From NCBI RefSeq assembly GCF_014133895.1, contig NC_050734.1:620001-684000 (forward strand): a stretch of DNA of 64,000 nt, written 5' to 3'. Below are positions 30,333-41,900 of the stretch, in pieces; position 1 is the first letter of the stretch; every line of letters starts with the position of its first letter. Origin of the DNA: Torulaspora globosa (Eukaryota > Ascomycota > Saccharomycetes > Saccharomycetales > Saccharomycetaceae). The translations under genes were made by a program, and so were the position numbers. The notes below the pieces were generated by a model. It searched no databases. It worked only from the letters and a program-made list of their open reading frames with translations, and was not told the origin of the DNA.

Positions 30333-31955
30333 ATGGCCTTAACAGCCTCTTTCAATGATACTTTTCGTGTTTCTGACAACATCGCAGTGGTTGTTCCCGA
30401 GACAGGAGTTGAGATAACGTATCGCGATCTTTCCCATCAGGTAGGTCACTTTCAGACACTATTCCAGGACCCCCAATCGCCGCTGTATGATTTCGCTTTA
30501 CGTCAGAGTACTGTTGCAATCTCAATGACCAATGGATTGGAATTTATCGTGGCTTTCTTGGGGGCAACGATGGATTCCAAGATCGGTGCGCCATTAAATC
30601 CAAACTACAAATCAGAGGAGTTCAACTTTTATTTGAACGATTTGCAAACCAAGATTGTCGTTGTACCTAGAGGCACTGTCGGTCGCGAGAAGGATGCAGA
30701 AATCTTGAAGAGCGCAAGAAAGTTTGGTTGTTACATTGTCGAGTTACACTTCAACAAGGAGAGATTCAGAGTTGAATACGATGTCTATTCGCCAGATGAT
30801 AACTACCGCGCAAACAAGTTTTCGTCGTTGAATAATGCTGTATTTGTCAACCACGACTCCGTCAGATTCCCCGGTTTTGCTCGTTCAAGCGACGTCGCAC
30901 TGATTTTGCACACCAGTGGGACCACTTCCAAGCCCAAGACCGTCCCGCTGTTGCACCTCAACATTGTCAGAAGCACTTACAACATTGCCCGTACCTATAA
31001 GCTCGCTGATACCGATCGCTCATATGTAGTGATGCCCTTGTTCCACGTTCATGGATTGATAGGAGTCTTGTTGTCTACCTTCCTGTCCCAGGGTTCCGTG
31101 ATAGTGCCCAAAAGGTTCAGTGCTAAGAAATTCTGGGACGAATTCATCACTTACAAGGCCAATTGGTTCAGTTGCGTGCCAACCATTAGTATGATCATGC
31201 TGAACATGCCAAGACCCAGTAAAATGCCAAGCATCAGATTTATCAGATCCTGTTCAGCAGCACTTGCGCCAGCAACATTTCACAAGCTCGAATCCGAATT
31301 CAATGCGCCCGTGCTGGAGGCCTACGCGATGACGGAGGCTTCGCACCAAATGACGTCCAACAACTTGCCACCGGGCAAAAGAAAGCCCGGCACCGTGGGT
31401 CAGCCCCAGGGCGTCGAAGTCGTAATTCTCGATGATAAGGACAACGTGCTGGCACCGGGTCAAATCGGTGAAGTATCCATTAGAGGCGAAAACGTCACCT
31501 TAGGATACGCGCACAACGAGAAGGCCAACAAGGAGAACTTCACTAAACGACTAAACTACTTCAGAACTGGTGACCAGGGATTCTTCGACCCAGAGGGGTT
31601 CCTAGTATTAACCGGAAGAATCAAGGAACTGATAAACAGAGGCGGCGAAAAGATCTCGCCAATTGAACTCGACGGGATCATGCTCCTACATCCAAAAGTC
31701 GACGAAGCGGTTGCATTTGGCGTGCAAGATAAAACTTACGGTCAAGTTGTCCAGGCTGCAGTGGTACTGAAGAAGGGCGAGAAACTCAGCTATGAAGAAC
31801 TTGCCAAATTCATCGCCGACAGGGCTGCCAAATTCAAAGTTCCGTCAAAGATCTATTTCGTAGAAAAACTCCCCAAGACCGCAACAGGCAAGATCCAGAG
31901 GAGAATCATTGCCAGCGCCTTCGCGGGCTCTCAAACACCAGGAAGTAAACTATAA
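30333..31955 (+). CDS. PCS60: Peroxisomal oxalyl-CoA synthetase Pcs60
   Basis: An ANL-superfamily adenylate-forming enzyme; in S. cerevisiae Pcs60/Fat2 is an oxalyl-CoA synthetase of peroxisomes. It is 540 aa (543 in S. cerevisiae). The P-loop-like AMP-binding motif LILHTSGTTSKPKTVPL (about residues 190-206), the YAMTEASHQM motif, the YFRTGDQGFFDPEG hinge region and the C-terminal PKTATGKIQRR catalytic Lys motif are all present. The protein ends in SKL, a perfect type 1 peroxisomal targeting signal. It matches YBR222C between TDP1 and PDB1. Confidence 0.96.
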   Translation: MALTASFNDTFRVSDNIAVVVPETGVEITYRDLSHQVGHFQTLFQDPQSPLYDFALRQSTVAISMTNGLEFIVAFLGATMDSKIGAPLNPNYKSEEFNFYLNDLQTKIVVVPRGTVGREKDAEILKSARKFGCYIVELHFNKERFRVEYDVYSPDDNYRANKFSSLNNAVFVNHDSVRFPGFARSSDVALILHTSGTTSKPKTVPLLHLNIVRSTYNIARTYKLADTDRSYVVMPLFHVHGLIGVLLSTFLSQGSVIVPKRFSAKKFWDEFITYKANWFSCVPTISMIMLNMPRPSKMPSIRFIRSCSAALAPATFHKLESEFNAPVLEAYAMTEASHQMTSNNLPPGKRKPGTVGQPQGVEVVILDDKDNVLAPGQIGEVSIRGENVTLGYAHNEKANKENFTKRLNYFRTGDQGFFDPEGFLVLTGRIKELINRGGEKISPIELDGIMLLHPKVDEAVAFGVQDKTYGQVVQAAVVLKKGEKLSYEELAKFIADRAAKFKVPSKIYFVEKLPKTATGKIQRRIIASAFAGSQTPGSKL

Positions 31956-32278
31956 TCTTATTTACTGACACTTCAGAAACTGACAGCCGTCAATAGTGAT
32001 CTCTTATATCAAGCGGGATTCAATTTGCAAGAGGCCGACCCCTCAAACTTTTCGCTCGTCTGTTGAAATCTATCAACTAAACCATCCATTGAGCCTAATA
32101 TATAGAAATAGGTTCGATTTCCCATTTGGCTTTACCTCCATCAGAGCAGACTCGGTCGGCAAAAGCCTTGAGAAGTGTATTAAAGTCAGAAGCTCGTCTT
32201 CCGTTTGCCTCCTAGTTTGTTTGTAGCAGATTCCATATCTGGGACGCCAATAACTGTACCTAAGTTTAAGCTTTCACC
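31956..32278. other. PDB1 upstream region
   Basis: A 323 bp spacer between PCS60 and PDB1. GGTTCGATTTCC near 32110 resembles a tRNA B box but misses the consensus and has no A box or stems. No gene is seen. Confidence 0.45.
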
Positions 32279-33358
32279 ATGAATTTCAGATTGTCGGTCC
32301 CAATGGCCAAGAGAATGGCCGCTACTACCCCTTTTAGACTACAGACGATGAGATTTGCCTCCAACAAGACGATGACCGTCAGAGAAGCCTTAAACAGCGC
32401 GATGGCCGAAGAGATGGACCGAGATGACGATGTTTTCATCATTGGTGAAGAAGTGGCTCAATATAATGGTGCTTACAAGGTTACTAAGGGTCTCCTCGAC
32501 CGATTTGGTGAGCGTCGTGTGGTTGACACCCCCATCACCGAATACGGGCTCTGTGGTCTTGCAGTTGGTGCCGCTTTGAAGGGCCTAAAGCCTATAGTTG
32601 AGTTCATGTCATTCAACTTTTCGATGCAGGCCATCGACCATGTGGTCAACTCTGCTGCCAAGACCCACTATATGTCTGGTGGTACCCAGAGATGTCCAAT
32701 AGTGTTCAGAGGCCCCAACGGTGCTGCTGTGGGTGTCGGTGCCCAACATTCTCAGGACTTTTCCGCCTGGTACGGTTCCATTCCCGGCCTGAAGGTGCTT
32801 GTCCCATATTCCGCAGAGGATGCTAGAGGTTTGCTTAAGGCTGCCATCAGAGATCCTAACCCTGTGGTCTTCCTGGAAAACGAGTTGCTATACGGTGAGA
32901 AATTTGAAGTTTCCGAGGAATGTTTGTCCCCAGATTTCACATTACCTTATAAATCCAAGATCGAAAGGGAGGGTACCGACATCTCCATCATTACTTATAC
33001 CAGAAACGTCCAGTTCTCTCTAGAAGCGGCCGAGATCCTGGATAAAAAATATGGTGTCTCCGCTGAAGTTATCAACTTGCGTTCCATTAGACCATTGGAC
33101 GTTGAAGCTATTATCAAAACCGTCAAGAAGACCAACCATTTGATCACTGTCGAATCAACTTTCCCACAGTTCGGTGTCGGTTCTGAAATTATCGCCCAGA
33201 TCATGGAATCTGAAGCATTCGACTATCTAGACGCTCCAGTTCAAAGAGTCACTGGTGCCGATGTCCCAACCCCTTACGCGAAGGAATTGGAAGACTTTGC
33301 CTTCCCAGACCCTGACACCATCGTTAGGGCTGCAAAGGAAACTTTGTCCATAGAGTAA
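32279..33358 (+). CDS. PDB1: Pyruvate dehydrogenase E1 beta subunit
   Basis: Beta subunit of the thiamine-pyrophosphate-dependent E1 of the mitochondrial pyruvate dehydrogenase complex. It is 359 aa (366 in S. cerevisiae). The first about 28 residues ([17 protein letters not shown]...RFASNK) form an Arg-rich presequence. The mature part starts near [18 protein letters not shown]. Family blocks are visible: [47 protein letters not shown], and [13 protein letters not shown] near the end. Codon use is fairly biased, as for an abundant metabolic protein. It matches YBR221C. PKP2, further right, encodes a kinase of the same complex. Confidence 0.97.
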   Translation: MNFRLSVPMAKRMAATTPFRLQTMRFASNKTMTVREALNSAMAEEMDRDDDVFIIGEEVAQYNGAYKVTKGLLDRFGERRVVDTPITEYGLCGLAVGAALKGLKPIVEFMSFNFSMQAIDHVVNSAAKTHYMSGGTQRCPIVFRGPNGAAVGVGAQHSQDFSAWYGSIPGLKVLVPYSAEDARGLLKAAIRDPNPVVFLENELLYGEKFEVSEECLSPDFTLPYKSKIEREGTDISIITYTRNVQFSLEAAEILDKKYGVSAEVINLRSIRPLDVEAIIKTVKKTNHLITVESTFPQFGVGSEIIAQIMESEAFDYLDAPVQRVTGADVPTPYAKELEDFAFPDPDTIVRAAKETLSIE

Positions 33359-35220
33359 TTTGCTTCATGTGCCTAAGAGACCTTGGGACAAACCGAAAGT
33401 TTCCGTCTAAACAGATAAATGTGAATGCCCATAGTGGATCTGCAATGCATGTGAATACAAAGGGGACGCGATCCAAACATGAGCAAGCTAAGCCGCTTGG
33501 ATCAGATGCTCGCAGTGCATTACGAGCTGTCTTGTGGTATTCAACCTGGCAATGTTACTTTTATTCTTTCGAAAAGTCACAAGATGCTTAATCCTACGTA
33601 AAGATATTCGTTTAACTTCTGCTCTTTAATTGTAAGGTATTTTGTGTCTACTCCACAGGCCTTGCCTAGTTTCTAGATCAGCGGCTGCAGCGCAGCTTCG
33701 ATCTACTTCGATGTTGGATCTTCGCTGCTTAACTTAGAGCTCGGCTGATTGTATGATTCTTGCTACATTATCAAATCCTAAGAATTGTGATTGACACCCA
33801 ATAGAAATCAAGATGGTCGCTTCTTCATGTAGCCCTTTTTGATTTCCATATCTAGACTGTCCCATTGAAAGTTAATAAATGTAGACATTCCATCCGTGCC
33901 TCGGTATCTGACGCTACAACGTGAATAAAGCGGCCAGATTGTGAGCAACAGGTCACAAGTTTCTCAGGCTGCTGATGGTCAGGAAGCTCTCGGAGACAAT
34001 CCAGAAATTTTACCCTTTCATTGAATGTTGGAAATCTGCCTTCAGATATATTCATTTTGCGCCAAATACTAGCATCTTGGCTGCCTCGAGCCTATAGTAT
34101 CACCTAGGAAAGCTGTCACTGTCAAAAAGCATTACTATGGCAACCAGGCATTGATCTACATCATGAGATACGAGCCCTCTTTGGGCAGCTTCTTATGAGA
34201 ACTCCTTTGCTCCTCCAGTTTGTAATCATCGAACTGCTATCACTTGTAGGTCAATCTCTATTGAATTTATTCTCAAACTGGGCTAGAAAACCAATAGCAC
34301 ATACAGTGATAAAAACAAGTCCTTCTCAAGGATTGCCGGTTGAGACCTCTAGTACTTGATAGAATAAAGCACTCTTGGACCAGTTGGGCTATAGCGCAGA
34401 TGATTATGCAGGTTGAGAGCAGGACGAATTGAGTTTTCCTTAGATAATCTTGTTTCTGAAGCATCCATATGGCATGGAAAAATGCTGATTGCGAAGAAAA
34501 GAGATTAACCGCGCTCTTCTGCTTCACTTACAGACACTCGTCGATCTAACCATTTTTTAGTATAGATGGCACGGATGGAGACAACAACGCCAATTAAGCT
34601 TATGTACTCTGATGTGAAGAAACATGCAATTCGGTGCCAAATGTTACTGTACACTTTCCTGAACAAGTAGCACTTAGCGCGGTATTGAATATACCTAATA
34701 CCAAGCCACTTTAGTCACAACGAACTGCAAGCAAAACGATTCAGCCTTCTTGTTAGACAGTATCTCACAAGTGATTCAAACAGTTTCTCGATTATGCAGG
34801 ATGCAGGGAAGCTTCGAAGAAAAAGGAATATATAAACCACCATCAGCCTCTTGGAAGAGAAGTACCCTGAATCATACATCTATCAAATTGACTTTCGTTT
34901 ATCCTCTCAGAGTAAGCACGAGATATTGATAATCATAGATGCTAGCGTAACTTCTAATTTTGGTCCTTAAAATCAAACATCAAGATTTAGAGCAGGAGGT
35001 CAGCATTACAGATTGCAAGACATGAAGCAATAGATTGAATCTCCAGTTCAATCCTTTGATCTTGCCCATCTTTCAGTGGAAGGCTTTAAGATTCTCAGCA
35101 GCGCGTAGCGATACTTAAATTGGTCTGACAATTTCAGGTTTAGATTCATCAAGTAAGAATATAAATAATAATAATCCTTTGGAAAACTCAATTGCTCGTT
35201 GCTAATTTCATCTGTGGGCT
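33359..35220. other. 1.86 kb region without a recognised gene
   Basis: The longest gap in the window, between PDB1 and the YBR220C homolog. The longest ATG-initiated frame worth noting is 67 codons on the minus strand (34055-33852), not recognised. A frame at 34527-34273 opens with GTG. A nested stem-loop can be drawn at about 33677-33749 (outer ATCAGC/GCTGAT, inner GCAGCG/CGCTGC). A TATATAAA element near 34834 is followed by a leader with small upstream frames, possibly the distal promoter of the YBR220C homolog. Candidates are a relic gene, a non-coding RNA or a long promoter; the sequence does not decide. Confidence 0.5.
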
Positions 35221-36873
35221 ATGCAAGGATTAGCTACACAGGGATCCCTCGCTCCTCATGATCTACCTCAGTTTTACCTGCTAGTAGCACTGTATTTCGT
35301 GCAAGGAATACCTGTTGGCTTAGCTTTTGGAACAATTCCCTTCTTACTGAAGTCAATGGCTAAGGAAACTTCATTCACGACGCTAGGTATCTTTTCAATT
35401 GCTACGTATCCATATTCTTTGAAAATTTTATGGTCGCCCATCGTGGATTCCATATACAGCGATAAAATTGGTAGGAGACGTTCTTGGATCATACCAATCC
35501 AATTAGTCAGCGGGGTACTTTTATTCGCTTTGGGTTTCGCCATCAGTAGAGGTCTGGTGTTCACTGGAGTCGACGATGCTTTCCACGGTAGGAGTGATGG
35601 CATTCATGATCTAAGTATACTGGCATTGACTTTCTACTTCGGCACACTGGTCTTCTTATGTGCTACACAAGATATAGCTGTCGATGGCTGGGCATTGACC
35701 ATTTTATCGAAGCAATCCCTCACATATGCTTCGACTGCGCAGACTGTGGGTATGAACATTGGATACTTTCTGTCCTTTACTATCTTTCTGTCCCTCAATT
35801 CCAATGATTTTGCAAACAAGTACATCAGAAGTGTTCCAAAAGAATACGGACTGTTGAGTCTTGGCGGCTATATGAAGTTCTCTGGGGCTATATATGTACT
35901 ACTCACCTTTTATGTTATCTTTTACACCAAAGAGCGCCCACTCCAGGACATTCTGCCGATGAATTACACAACCAAAAAAGATGATGAGCCAAAAGTACTG
36001 GTCGAGTATGGCGATGGCGACGCCATCGGGACTGAAAATACATCAAGCTTAATATACACCTACAAATGTTTTGCTAGAATTTTGAAGTTACCAACTGTTC
36101 GCACATTGGCGGTCATCCATATGATCTCCAAGCTAGCATTTCAATGCAACGAAGCAGCAACAAACTTGAAGCTGCTGGAGCAAGGTTTCAAGAGAGAGGA
36201 TCTGGCCGTGACTGTGCTTATCGATGTACCATTTGAGATAATTTTCGGTTATTACGTAGCGAAATGGAGTTCAGATGCGAATAACTCGCCCCATTTTTCA
36301 CAAAATAATGGATGGTCCAGGTGGCTGGTAGGAGATCCAGGCGTTCTAACACCGTGGCTATGGGGTTTCCTCGGCCGCTTAGCTTCTGCGATATTGGGCA
36401 GTATAGTAGTGAAAACGTTTCCTAAAGATGGTGAGATTGGCAAGCTATACTTCCTTGTCGTTATTGTACAACACTTGCTAGGTTCTTTCATGTCCACTGT
36501 TCAATTTGTTGGTATTTCGGCATTTCACACCAGAATTGCAGATCCCGCAGTGGGCGGCACCTATATGACGCTACTGAACACATTAAGCAACTTTGGCGGC
36601 ACATGGCCTCGGCTGGTCATAATGTCAATGATCAATTACTTTAGTGTCTATGAATGCTATATTCCCGCATCTAAGGAGAAGCTGCGGTACCACGGCAAGG
36701 GCATGGATGTCTGTACAAAGGACCTGAATGGGGACGTTTCAATTCTGCGAGACGGCTATTATATTACCAATGCCATATGTGTAACCATTGGCATCCTCTT
36801 ATATTTCGGCTTCTTGAAAAGGAAAGCTCTGCAACTGCAAAGCATGCCAATCACCGCATGGCGCTGTCAATGA
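35221..36873 (+). CDS. YBR220C homolog, acetyl-CoA transporter-like MFS protein
   Basis: A 550 aa polytopic membrane protein (YBR220C is 560 aa) of the AT-1/SLC33A1 type, the family that includes the ER acetyl-CoA transporter of animals. About 11-12 hydrophobic segments are visible, beginning with FYLLVALYFVQGIPVGLAFG. Family-typical features include SFTTLGIFSIATYPYSLKILWSPIVDS in the first loop region, the D-I-G-R-R-R-S-W-like KIGRRRSWIIPIQ, ATQDIAVDGWALT, and TYMTLLNTLSNFGGTWP. Substrate in yeast is unproven. It matches YBR220C in position. Its last 23 nt overlap the 3' end of convergent SCS3. Confidence 0.92.
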   Translation: MQGLATQGSLAPHDLPQFYLLVALYFVQGIPVGLAFGTIPFLLKSMAKETSFTTLGIFSIATYPYSLKILWSPIVDSIYSDKIGRRRSWIIPIQLVSGVLLFALGFAISRGLVFTGVDDAFHGRSDGIHDLSILALTFYFGTLVFLCATQDIAVDGWALTILSKQSLTYASTAQTVGMNIGYFLSFTIFLSLNSNDFANKYIRSVPKEYGLLSLGGYMKFSGAIYVLLTFYVIFYTKERPLQDILPMNYTTKKDDEPKVLVEYGDGDAIGTENTSSLIYTYKCFARILKLPTVRTLAVIHMISKLAFQCNEAATNLKLLEQGFKREDLAVTVLIDVPFEIIFGYYVAKWSSDANNSPHFSQNNGWSRWLVGDPGVLTPWLWGFLGRLASAILGSIVVKTFPKDGEIGKLYFLVVIVQHLLGSFMSTVQFVGISAFHTRIADPAVGGTYMTLLNTLSNFGGTWPRLVIMSMINYFSVYECYIPASKEKLRYHGKGMDVCTKDLNGDVSILRDGYYITNAICVTIGILLYFGFLKRKALQLQSMPITAWRCQ

Positions 36874-37966
36874 ACCAGTGATCATTCCAATAAATCGCAC
36901 CCGCGACTAAGTATGCAAATATCAGACCCGAGATCTGCTCCGTCAGAGTATGGAACACCACAGAGGTGACCAAAAAACTCCACCACCACATCATCAACAG
37001 CACCACTAATAATATAATCGGATTCTCCAGGATGGCAAAGCTTATGATTTGGGCGCAAAACCGGCAAAGCGCCTTAACAAATACTAATGGCGGCAAAACC
37101 ACGGTCAATTGCACGAAATGCACCGTATTTCGGGGCTTGTTGTTGACTACGTTCCACAGGGCGCCGTTGTCGAAGAGATCAATAAAAGATTTGGCTGCGT
37201 ACTTCTTTCCTCTAGCGATCCTGCTTAGCGCTTTTTTCCCGAACACTTTGAACTCTCCCAACAGATACATGATCATCAAAGTGATGAGGAAGATGTGGCC
37301 CGATGGGTCGTGTCCGCCAACCCAATGCCCGCCAAGCGCCCTGCACGTAGCAGACGTGTTCAGTGGCCCGTTTGCATAGAGCGAGTCTCGGATAAACTGA
37401 TTCAACTCTGTTGGTTCAATCGGAACCGCACTGCTATTCCTATCCTGACAATCTGTCGCATTCAAAGCACATCTGATCGAGTTCAAAGAATGCGCCAACA
37501 GCGGCGTTTCTTCCACACCTTTTCCCTTCAACAACCCATAGATTCTCTTCAACGAACTCACCCTCCTGGACATAGAATCATGGAACAACGAGCTCAGATT
37601 ACCAGAATCATCGAAAACGTCGAACCGGCAACTGCCGCCCGTAAGCGTGAAGATCAGATCCATGATGGGCGCTATCCCGAACCAGAGTCCCTGCGTGAAC
37701 ACATACCACCAGACCGTCAGAACAAGATATCTCACAAGCGAGTGACGCTGCTGTCTCCCAAATGAGTTGTACCTGATAGCACACCACCATCCGACCAACG
37801 AAGTCCAAAACCAGCCTCTCTTGACGAAAAAAGCATTCAGCCATCCATCCTTCCTGGTCTGCACTTCCAAACCCTCCGACCAGCTGCTATACGATAGGAA
37901 ATGTCCTACAAGCAAAGTCGCGGGACACAGCAGCAGCGTGAACAACTTATAATACGACACCCGCAT
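36851..37966 (-). CDS. SCS3: Scs3, FIT-family ER membrane protein
   Basis: An ER membrane protein of the fat-storage-inducing transmembrane (FIT2) family, an acyl-CoA diphosphatase group that supports ER lipid balance and lipid droplet budding; scs3 mutants need inositol. It is 371 aa (380 in S. cerevisiae). Several hydrophobic segments are visible, with the family core GGHWVGGHDPSGHIFLITL, which contains the HDxSGH catalytic His region, and a second conserved His within the last third (SFLVTSVVFHTLTEQISG). It matches YGL126W and is convergent with the YBR220C homolog, overlapping it by 23 nt. Confidence 0.94.
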   Translation of the reverse strand: MRVSYYKLFTLLLCPATLLVGHFLSYSSWSEGLEVQTRKDGWLNAFFVKRGWFWTSLVGWWCAIRYNSFGRQQRHSLVRYLVLTVWWYVFTQGLWFGIAPIMDLIFTLTGGSCRFDVFDDSGNLSSLFHDSMSRRVSSLKRIYGLLKGKGVEETPLLAHSLNSIRCALNATDCQDRNSSAVPIEPTELNQFIRDSLYANGPLNTSATCRALGGHWVGGHDPSGHIFLITLMIMYLLGEFKVFGKKALSRIARGKKYAAKSFIDLFDNGALWNVVNNKPRNTVHFVQLTVVLPPLVFVKALCRFCAQIISFAILENPIILLVVLLMMWWWSFLVTSVVFHTLTEQISGLIFAYLVAGAIYWNDHWFIDSAMR

Positions 37967-38127
37967 CCCACCAGAGTTTTCCTTACTCTAAACCCTGATC
38001 TGAACAGCAAACGTCATCACCACCTTTAATTTTTCCTCGTTATATAGCCCTATTGAAAAGTTGAAAAACTCACGCAGCTCCAACCAACAAACAACCAGAC
38101 CAAATCACACGATCCCTCGCCCGAAAG

Positions 38128-38499
38128 ATGGCTACGAACGACCCCGAAGAGCTCATCCTGCCCACAAGATTCGAAGTCGAATTGGAATTCGTCCAGTCGC
38201 TGGCCAATATACCCTACCTCACCTACCTGCTATCCCAACAACAGCAGACCTGGAAGGATCCCAAGTTCAAGAACTATCTAAAATACCTCGAGTACTGGAC
38301 AAGACCACCGTACGTTCAATGCATTGTATATCCAAACTGTCTCTTTATGTTGAAGCTACTGAACGGCTTCATGGATAAAGCTACAATCAATGATGACGGT
38401 CTATTAGAAGGGCTAGATGATCTGCCAAAGATAATTCAACTACATGGTGCTCAATGGATGAACGAGATGGTTGATCGCTGGGCCTCTCGTGAACCGTGA
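38128..38499 (+). CDS. SOH1: Mediator subunit Med31 (Soh1)
   Basis: A middle-module subunit of the Mediator coactivator, strongly conserved in eukaryotes. It is 123 aa (127 in S. cerevisiae). The family core runs [21 protein letters not shown] through [32 protein letters not shown], as in other Med31 proteins. It is divergent from SCS3 (161 bp between starts), as in YGL126W-YGL127C. This is the last gene of the YGL116-YGL127 block; the next gene comes from the YGL062/YBR218 block. Confidence 0.97.
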   Translation: MATNDPEELILPTRFEVELEFVQSLANIPYLTYLLSQQQQTWKDPKFKNYLKYLEYWTRPPYVQCIVYPNCLFMLKLLNGFMDKATINDDGLLEGLDDLPKIIQLHGAQWMNEMVDRWASREP

Positions 38500-38917
38500 T
38501 TTCTCCGGTCCCAATTTTTCAAGATTTCCACCCCCACGCTCGCGACGTCCTGCGTGGGGATACCCGGGGGTTGCCCGGCGTATGAGTCACGCAAAGATGA
38601 TCACCTTGATGGCGAGCGCGGGCTGTGATTGGTCCGAGATCAACTCGAGGACTTCGCTCACAGCGATGTCATCGTCAGCACGGCGCACCAGTTGCACGAA
38701 AACCAATACTAACAGGTTCCAAGTCTCGAGCAAACTTCGTACGCATTATCAGGCGCTCATTGAAGCCCCGGCTTCAACTAGGTAAATTTTTCATCAGTAT
38801 TAGACGGAACGCCCGCGTTGAAATTGGTATATATAAAACATAACTTTGGTCAGCGCTAGGAGCCCTTATTTCGGACAGAGGAACAAGACGAAGAAGAAGA
38901 CGAACAGGATAGGCGGG
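38500..38917. other. PYC upstream region
   Basis: A 418 bp promoter region. TGAGTCA at 38583-38589 is a Gcn4-type core, about 330 bp before the PYC start; a C/G-rich patch precedes it. The TATA element is listed separately. Confidence 0.5.
38828..38838 (+). promoter_or_regulatory. TATA box of PYC
   Basis: TATATATAAAA lies about 80 bp upstream of the PYC ATG, at the usual spacing for a strongly expressed yeast gene. Confidence 0.65.
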
Positions 38918-41900
38918 ATGTCAAACAAGAAGCTTTCTGGTCTGAGAGACAACTTCAGTCTGCTCGGTGAGAAGAATAAGCTGCTGGTGGCTAACAGAGG
39001 GGAAATTCCTATCAGAATCTTCAGATCTGCTCATGAGTTGTCTATGCGGACGGTGGCGATCTATTCGCACGAGGACCGTCTGTCGATGCACAGGTTGAAG
39101 TCGGACGAGGCGTATGTGATCGGAGAGGAGGGCAAGTACACGCCCGTGGGCGCCTATTTGGCCATAGACGAGATCATCAACATTGCCAAGCAGCACAACG
39201 TGGATTTCATCCACCCGGGGTATGGGTTTTTGTCCGAGAACGCTGAGTTTGCGTCCAAGGTGGCCGCGAGCGGGATCACGTGGATCGGGCCTCCAGCTGA
39301 AGTGATCGACGCTGTTGGTGATAAGGTGTCGGCTAGGAACCTGGCGCTGGCGGCTAACGTGCCCACTGTGCCGGGTACGCCCGGGCCAATTGACTCTGTG
39401 GAGGAGGCCCAGGCGTTTGTGGAAAAGTACGGGTACCCCGTGATCATCAAGGCCGCTTTTGGCGGTGGTGGTAGAGGTATGAGAGTGGTTCGTGAGGGTG
39501 ACGATATCGCGGGTGCATTCCAGCGTGCGACTTCTGAAGCCCGTACCGCCTTTGGTAACGGTACCTGTTTCATCGAAAGGTTCCTGGTGAAGCCAAAACA
39601 TATCGAGGTGCAATTGCTGGCTGATAACTACGGGAACGTGGTTCATCTTTTCGAGAGGGACTGTTCGGTTCAGAGAAGACACCAAAAAGTGGTGGAAGTG
39701 GCACCAGCAAAGACTCTGCCCGTTGAAGTGCGTAACGCCATTTTGACCGACGCTGTCAAGTTGGCGCACACCGCCGGGTACAGAAACGCGGGTACCGCGG
39801 AGTTCCTGGTCGACAACCAAAACAGACATTATTTCATCGAGATCAACCCTAGAATTCAGGTTGAACATACCATTACCGAGGAGATCACCGGGATCGACAT
39901 TGTCGCTGCGCAGATTCAGATCGCTGCGGGCGCTTCTTTGGAACAGCTGGGTCTGCTGCAGGACAGGATCACCACGAGAGGCTTCGCCATCCAATGTCGT
40001 ATCACAACCGAGGACCCTGCCAAGAACTTCCAGCCGGATACCGGTAGATTGGAAGTTTACCGTTCCGCTGGTGGTAACGGTGTCAGATTGGACGGTGGTA
40101 ACGCGTATGCGGGCGCTGTGATTTCTCCTCACTACGATTCCATGTTGGTCAAGTGTTCTTGTTCCGGTTCTACGTACGAAATCGTCCGTCGTAAGATGAT
40201 CAGAGCGTTAATCGAGTTCAGAATCAGAGGTGTCAAGACTAATATTCCATTTTTGCTCACTCTATTGACCCATCCGGTCTTTGTCAACGGTGATTACTGG
40301 ACAACTTTTATCGACGATACCCCACAGTTGTTCCAAATGATCTCTTCTCAAAACAGGGCTCAAAAATTGTTGCACTATTTGGCAGACCTAGCAGTTAATG
40401 GTTCCTCCATTAAGGGCCAGATCGGTTTGCCAAAATTGAAGACTCACCCAACTATCCCACGCTTGCACAATGCAGACGGGGAAATCATCAATGTCTCCAC
40501 GACGGCACCACCTGACGGTTGGAGACAGGTGCTACTGAAGTACGGCCCTGAAGAATTCGCAAGACGGGTCAGAGGCTTCAAGGGAACCTTGATCATGGAC
40601 ACCACTTGGAGAGACGCTCATCAATCGCTATTGGCTACCAGAGTCAGAACTTACGACTTGGCGGCTATAGCACCAACCACAGCGCACGCCTTGTCCGGCG
40701 CATTCGCTTTGGAATGTTGGGGTGGCGCTACTTTTGATGTCGCCATGAGATTCTTGCATGAGGACCCATGGGAACGTTTGAGAACTTTGAGGAAGCTGGT
40801 TCCAAATATCCCATTTCAAATGTTGCTGCGTGGCGCTAACGGTGTGGCTTATTCATCTCTGCCAGACAATGCCATTGACCATTTTGTCAAGCAGGCTAAG
40901 GACAACGGTGTTGATATCTTCAGAGTCTTTGACGCCTTGAACGACTTGGAACAATTGAAGGTCGGTGTTGATGCTGTCAAGAAGGCTGGTGGTGTTGTTG
41001 AGGCTACAGTTTGTTACTCAGGTGATATGTTACAACCTGGTAAGAAGTACAACCTAGACTATTACTTGGAAGTCACCGGCAAAATTGTCGAGATGGGTAC
41101 TCACATCTTGGGTATTAAGGATATGGCTGGTACTTTGAAACCATCTGCTGCTAAACTTTTGGTTGGATCCATCAGAGCTAAATATCCAGATCTACCAATT
41201 CATGTTCACACCCACGATTCTGCGGGTACCGCTGTTGCATCTATGGCCGCGTGTGCCCTTGCGGGTGCTGATGTCGTCGATGTGGCAACTAATTCGATGT
41301 CTGGCTTGACTTCTCAGCCTTCCATGAATGCTTTGCTGGCATCGCTGGATGGCCAAATTGAAACCAACATTGACGTTAAGAAAACTCGTGAGTTAGATGC
41401 TTACTGGGCAGAGATCAGATTACTGTACTCCTGTTTCGAAGCAGACTTGAAGGGCCCAGATCCAGAGGTTTATGAGCATGAGATCCCAGGTGGTCAATTG
41501 ACCAACTTGTTGTTCCAGGCTCAACAACTAGGTTTGGGTGAAAAATGGGCTGAAACCAAGAGGGCTTACAAAGAGGCAAACTACTTGCTCGGTGACTTGG
41601 TTAAGGTCACTCCAACTTCTAAGGTGGTGGGTGACTTAGCACAATTCATGGTCAGTAACAAATTGACTTCTGATGATGTTAAGAGACTAGCAAATTCCCT
41701 CGATTTCCCAGACTCCGTCATGGACTTTTTCGAAGGTTTGATCGGTCAACCATACGGTGGTTTCCCTGAGCCATTGAGAACGGACATTCTGAGGAACAAG
41801 AGAAGAAAATTGACTGTGCGTCCCGGTCTCGAATTGGCACCCTTCGACCTTGAGAAAATTAAGGAGGACTTGCAAGACCGATTCGGTGACATTGACGAAT

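Noticed and set aside
34273..34527. 84-codon minus-strand frame with hydrophobic stretch
   Set aside because: Opens with GTG; the first ATG lies far in, and nothing in it is recognised.
38921..40132. 403-codon open frame antisense to PYC
   Set aside because: It lies wholly within the PYC coding sequence; such frames arise from biased codon use. The protein is Arg/His/Val-rich with no recognisable domain.
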